Part shown: positions 6,267-7,466 of the stretch, piece by piece
Layout of the letters: each line of letters starts with the position of its first letter
How positions within the stretch are numbered: position 1 is the first letter of the stretch
NCBI GenBank assembly: GCA_964530335.1
Contig: CAZGYG010000104.1
Coordinates: 1-7,466, forward strand
Direction: 5' to 3'
DNA from: VGDP01 sp964530335
Lineage (GTDB): Bacteria > Pseudomonadota > Alphaproteobacteria > SP197
DNA length: 7,466 nucleotides
The notes under the pieces: generated by a model
Database searches by the model: none
What the model was told of the DNA's origin: nothing
What the model saw: only the letters and a program-made list of their open reading frames with translations
Position numbers and translations under genes: made by a program

Positions 6267-7325
6267 ATGATCGTTCTCGGCATCGAAACGAGCTGCGACG
6301 AGACGGCGGCGGCGGTGGTCGACGCCGACCGGCGCGTTCTGGCCGAACGCATCGCCGCTCAGCACGAGGCCCACGCCCCTTACGGCGGCGTTGTGCCCGA
6401 GATCGCCGCGCGCGCCCACGTCGAACGGCTCGACGGATTGATCGCCGAGACCATGGCCGCGGCCAGCGTCGCCTTCGGCGACTTGGCCGGGGTCGCCGCC
6501 ACCGCCGGGCCCGGCCTGATCGGCGCCGTCATGGTCGGGCTGATGACCGGCAAGGCGATCGCCGCCGTCCACGGCCTGCCGTTCCTCGCCGTCAACCACC
6601 TGGAAGGGCACGCGCTCAGCGCGCGGCTGAGCGACGGCATCCCGTTCCCCTACCTGCTGCTGCTGGTCTCGGGCGGGCATTGCCAACTCGTCGCGGTCGA
6701 AGGCGTGGGACATTATCGGCGCTACGGCACCACGCTCGACGACGCCGCCGGCGAGGCGTTCGACAAGGCGGCGAAGCTGCTGGGCCTGGGCTACCCGGGC
6801 GGGCCGGCGCTCGAGCGCACGGCCACGGGCGGCGACGCGGGCCGGTTCGACCTGCCGCGCCCGCTGATGGGGCGGCCGGGGGCGGACTTCTCGTTCTCCG
6901 GGCTCAAGACCGCGCTCGCCCACCGGGTCGCCGAGCTCGCCCGGGCCGGACGTCCGAGTCCGCGCGACATCGCCGACCTGGCCGCGTCGTTCCAGGCGGC
7001 GATGGTCGATGCGCTGGCCGACCGCGCCGGCCACGCGATCGCGCGGTTCCGCCACGAGCACCCGGATGCGCGGCATTTCGTCGTGGCCGGGGGGGTCGCC
7101 GCCAACTCGGCCCTGCGCGCGCGGCTTTCCGGCCTGGCCGCGAATCACGGGCTCGAGTTCGTCGCACCGCCGCCGGGCCTGTGCACCGACAACGGGGCGA
7201 TGATCGCCTGGGCCGGGATCGAGCGGCTGCGGCTCGGGCTTTCGGACCCGCTGGACGCTCCGCCCCGCGCGCGCTGGCCCTTGGACCCGGCGCCGGCGCT
7301 GGAACCCGCGCGCACCGTGGGATAA
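6267..7325 (+). CDS. tsaD: tRNA N6-adenosine threonylcarbamoyltransferase TsaD
   Basis: TsaD (formerly YgjD/Gcp) transfers the threonylcarbamoyl group to A37 of ANN-decoding tRNAs to form t6A, working in the cytoplasm with TsaB and TsaE and using the product of TsaC. The protein is 352 aa, within the family range. It begins MIVLGIETSCDETAAAVV, the classic ASKHA opening. It has the metal-binding HLEGH with H111 and H115, the same numbering as E. coli. SGGHCQLV, DDAAGEAFDKAAKLLGLGYPGG, FSFSGLKTAL, VAGGVAANSALRARL and LCTDNGAMIAWAG follow; the metal ligand D308 lies in the last. All key residues are present. ATG 6267 is preferred over an in-frame GTG at 6225, because the extra 14 residues have no family counterpart. 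No strong ribosome-binding site is visible. It is divergent from hemC, a common alphaproteobacterial arrangement. gpsA, often found downstream in relatives, does not follow directly. Confidence 0.97.
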   Translation: MIVLGIETSCDETAAAVVDADRRVLAERIAAQHEAHAPYGGVVPEIAARAHVERLDGLIAETMAAASVAFGDLAGVAATAGPGLIGAVMVGLMTGKAIAAVHGLPFLAVNHLEGHALSARLSDGIPFPYLLLLVSGGHCQLVAVEGVGHYRRYGTTLDDAAGEAFDKAAKLLGLGYPGGPALERTATGGDAGRFDLPRPLMGRPGADFSFSGLKTALAHRVAELARAGRPSPRDIADLAASFQAAMVDALADRAGHAIARFRHEHPDARHFVVAGGVAANSALRARLSGLAANHGLEFVAPPPGLCTDNGAMIAWAGIERLRLGLSDPLDAPPRARWPLDPAPALEPARTVG

Positions 7326-7392
7326 GGGATCGCCCCATCAAGAACTGCAATGGTTCGCGCGGTCGCCCTGGGTCGCCACGGCCACTCCCTGG

Positions 7393-7455
7393 CCTCGCGA
7401 CGACGGTATCAGAAAAGGGAAGCGTCCCCTTTTCGGCAGGGTCGTCATCGCGAGG
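7393..7455. repeat. Nested inverted repeat / palindromic element after tsaD
   Basis: Outer arms CCTCGCGA (7393-7400) and TCGCGAGG (7448-7455) are perfect complements. They continue inward as CGAC (7401-7404) with GTCG (7441-7444), leaving a 3-nt bulge on the right arm. Inside sits a second hairpin at 7412-7434. The bases after the right arm (to 7466) read GACGCGTAGCGT. The right arm, GTCATCGCGAGG plus this tail, resembles dispersed palindromic repeats of the GTCATTGCGAGGAGCGAAGCGA type seen in many bacterial genomes. That resemblance is from memory. The element may continue past the window edge. Confidence 0.65.
7412..7434. terminator. Inner hairpin with short T-run, possible tsaD terminator
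   Basis: GAAAAGGG (7412-7419) pairs with CCCCTTTTC (CCCTTTTC at 7427-7434) as an 8-bp stem with loop AAGCGTC. It lies 86 bp past the tsaD stop. The TTTT is part of the stem rather than a free U-tract, so as an intrinsic terminator it is weak; it could work in either direction. It may equally be only the core of the surrounding palindromic repeat. Confidence 0.4.
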
Positions 7456-7466
7456 ACGCGTAGCGT

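Noticed and set aside
4927..6270. 447-codon plus-strand frame opposite hemD and hemC
   Set aside because: It runs through the N gap and is the antisense shadow of hemC/hemD with no motifs.
1..7466. tRNA, rRNA, CRISPR array, transposase or toxin-antitoxin genes
   Set aside because: I looked for these on both strands and saw none: no clustered spaced repeats, no tRNA-like cloverleaf and no transposase motifs. The only repeats are the short ones listed.

Overview
The window is GC-rich and densely coded, and it carries the heme-biosynthesis cluster arrangement typical of Alphaproteobacteria (Rhodospirillales-like by impression; order and genus not resolvable here). The strongest taxonomic clue is a bacterial mitofilin/Mic60-type gene between hemD and hemY, an arrangement characteristic of this class. 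A run of exactly 100 N marks a draft or metagenome-derived scaffold.

Layout. On the minus strand, reading from right to left, lie hemC (start lost in the N gap), hemD, the mitofilin-family gene and the hemY-type gene. They are tightly packed, with 4, 31 and 5 bp between them, and look like one operon. A 114-bp spacer holding a short 15-bp tandem repeat separates hemY from a same-strand gene for an exported DUF4139 protein, whose last few codons run off the left edge. On the plus strand, tsaD is divergent from hemC, so the promoters for both directions must lie in or beside the unsequenced gap. The last 141 bp after tsaD hold no convincing gene but do hold a nested inverted repeat that looks like a dispersed palindromic element and may act as the tsaD terminator.

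How the genes work together. HemC and HemD catalyse consecutive steps from porphobilinogen to uroporphyrinogen III. The Mic60-like and HemY-like proteins are both membrane-anchored. One has a coiled coil and a mitofilin-type C-terminus. The other has TPR-like helices and a four-cysteine zinc-ribbon tail. This couples tetrapyrrole synthesis to inner-membrane organisation. TsaD makes the tRNA t6A modification and is a neighbour rather than a pathway partner. The DUF4139 protein has no known function.

No wholly new system is evident. The points most worth a second look are the mitofilin gene inside the hem operon, the zinc ribbon on HemY, the non-ATG starts of hemD and hemY, the palindromic element after tsaD, and the fact that the N gap must really be longer than 100 bases.
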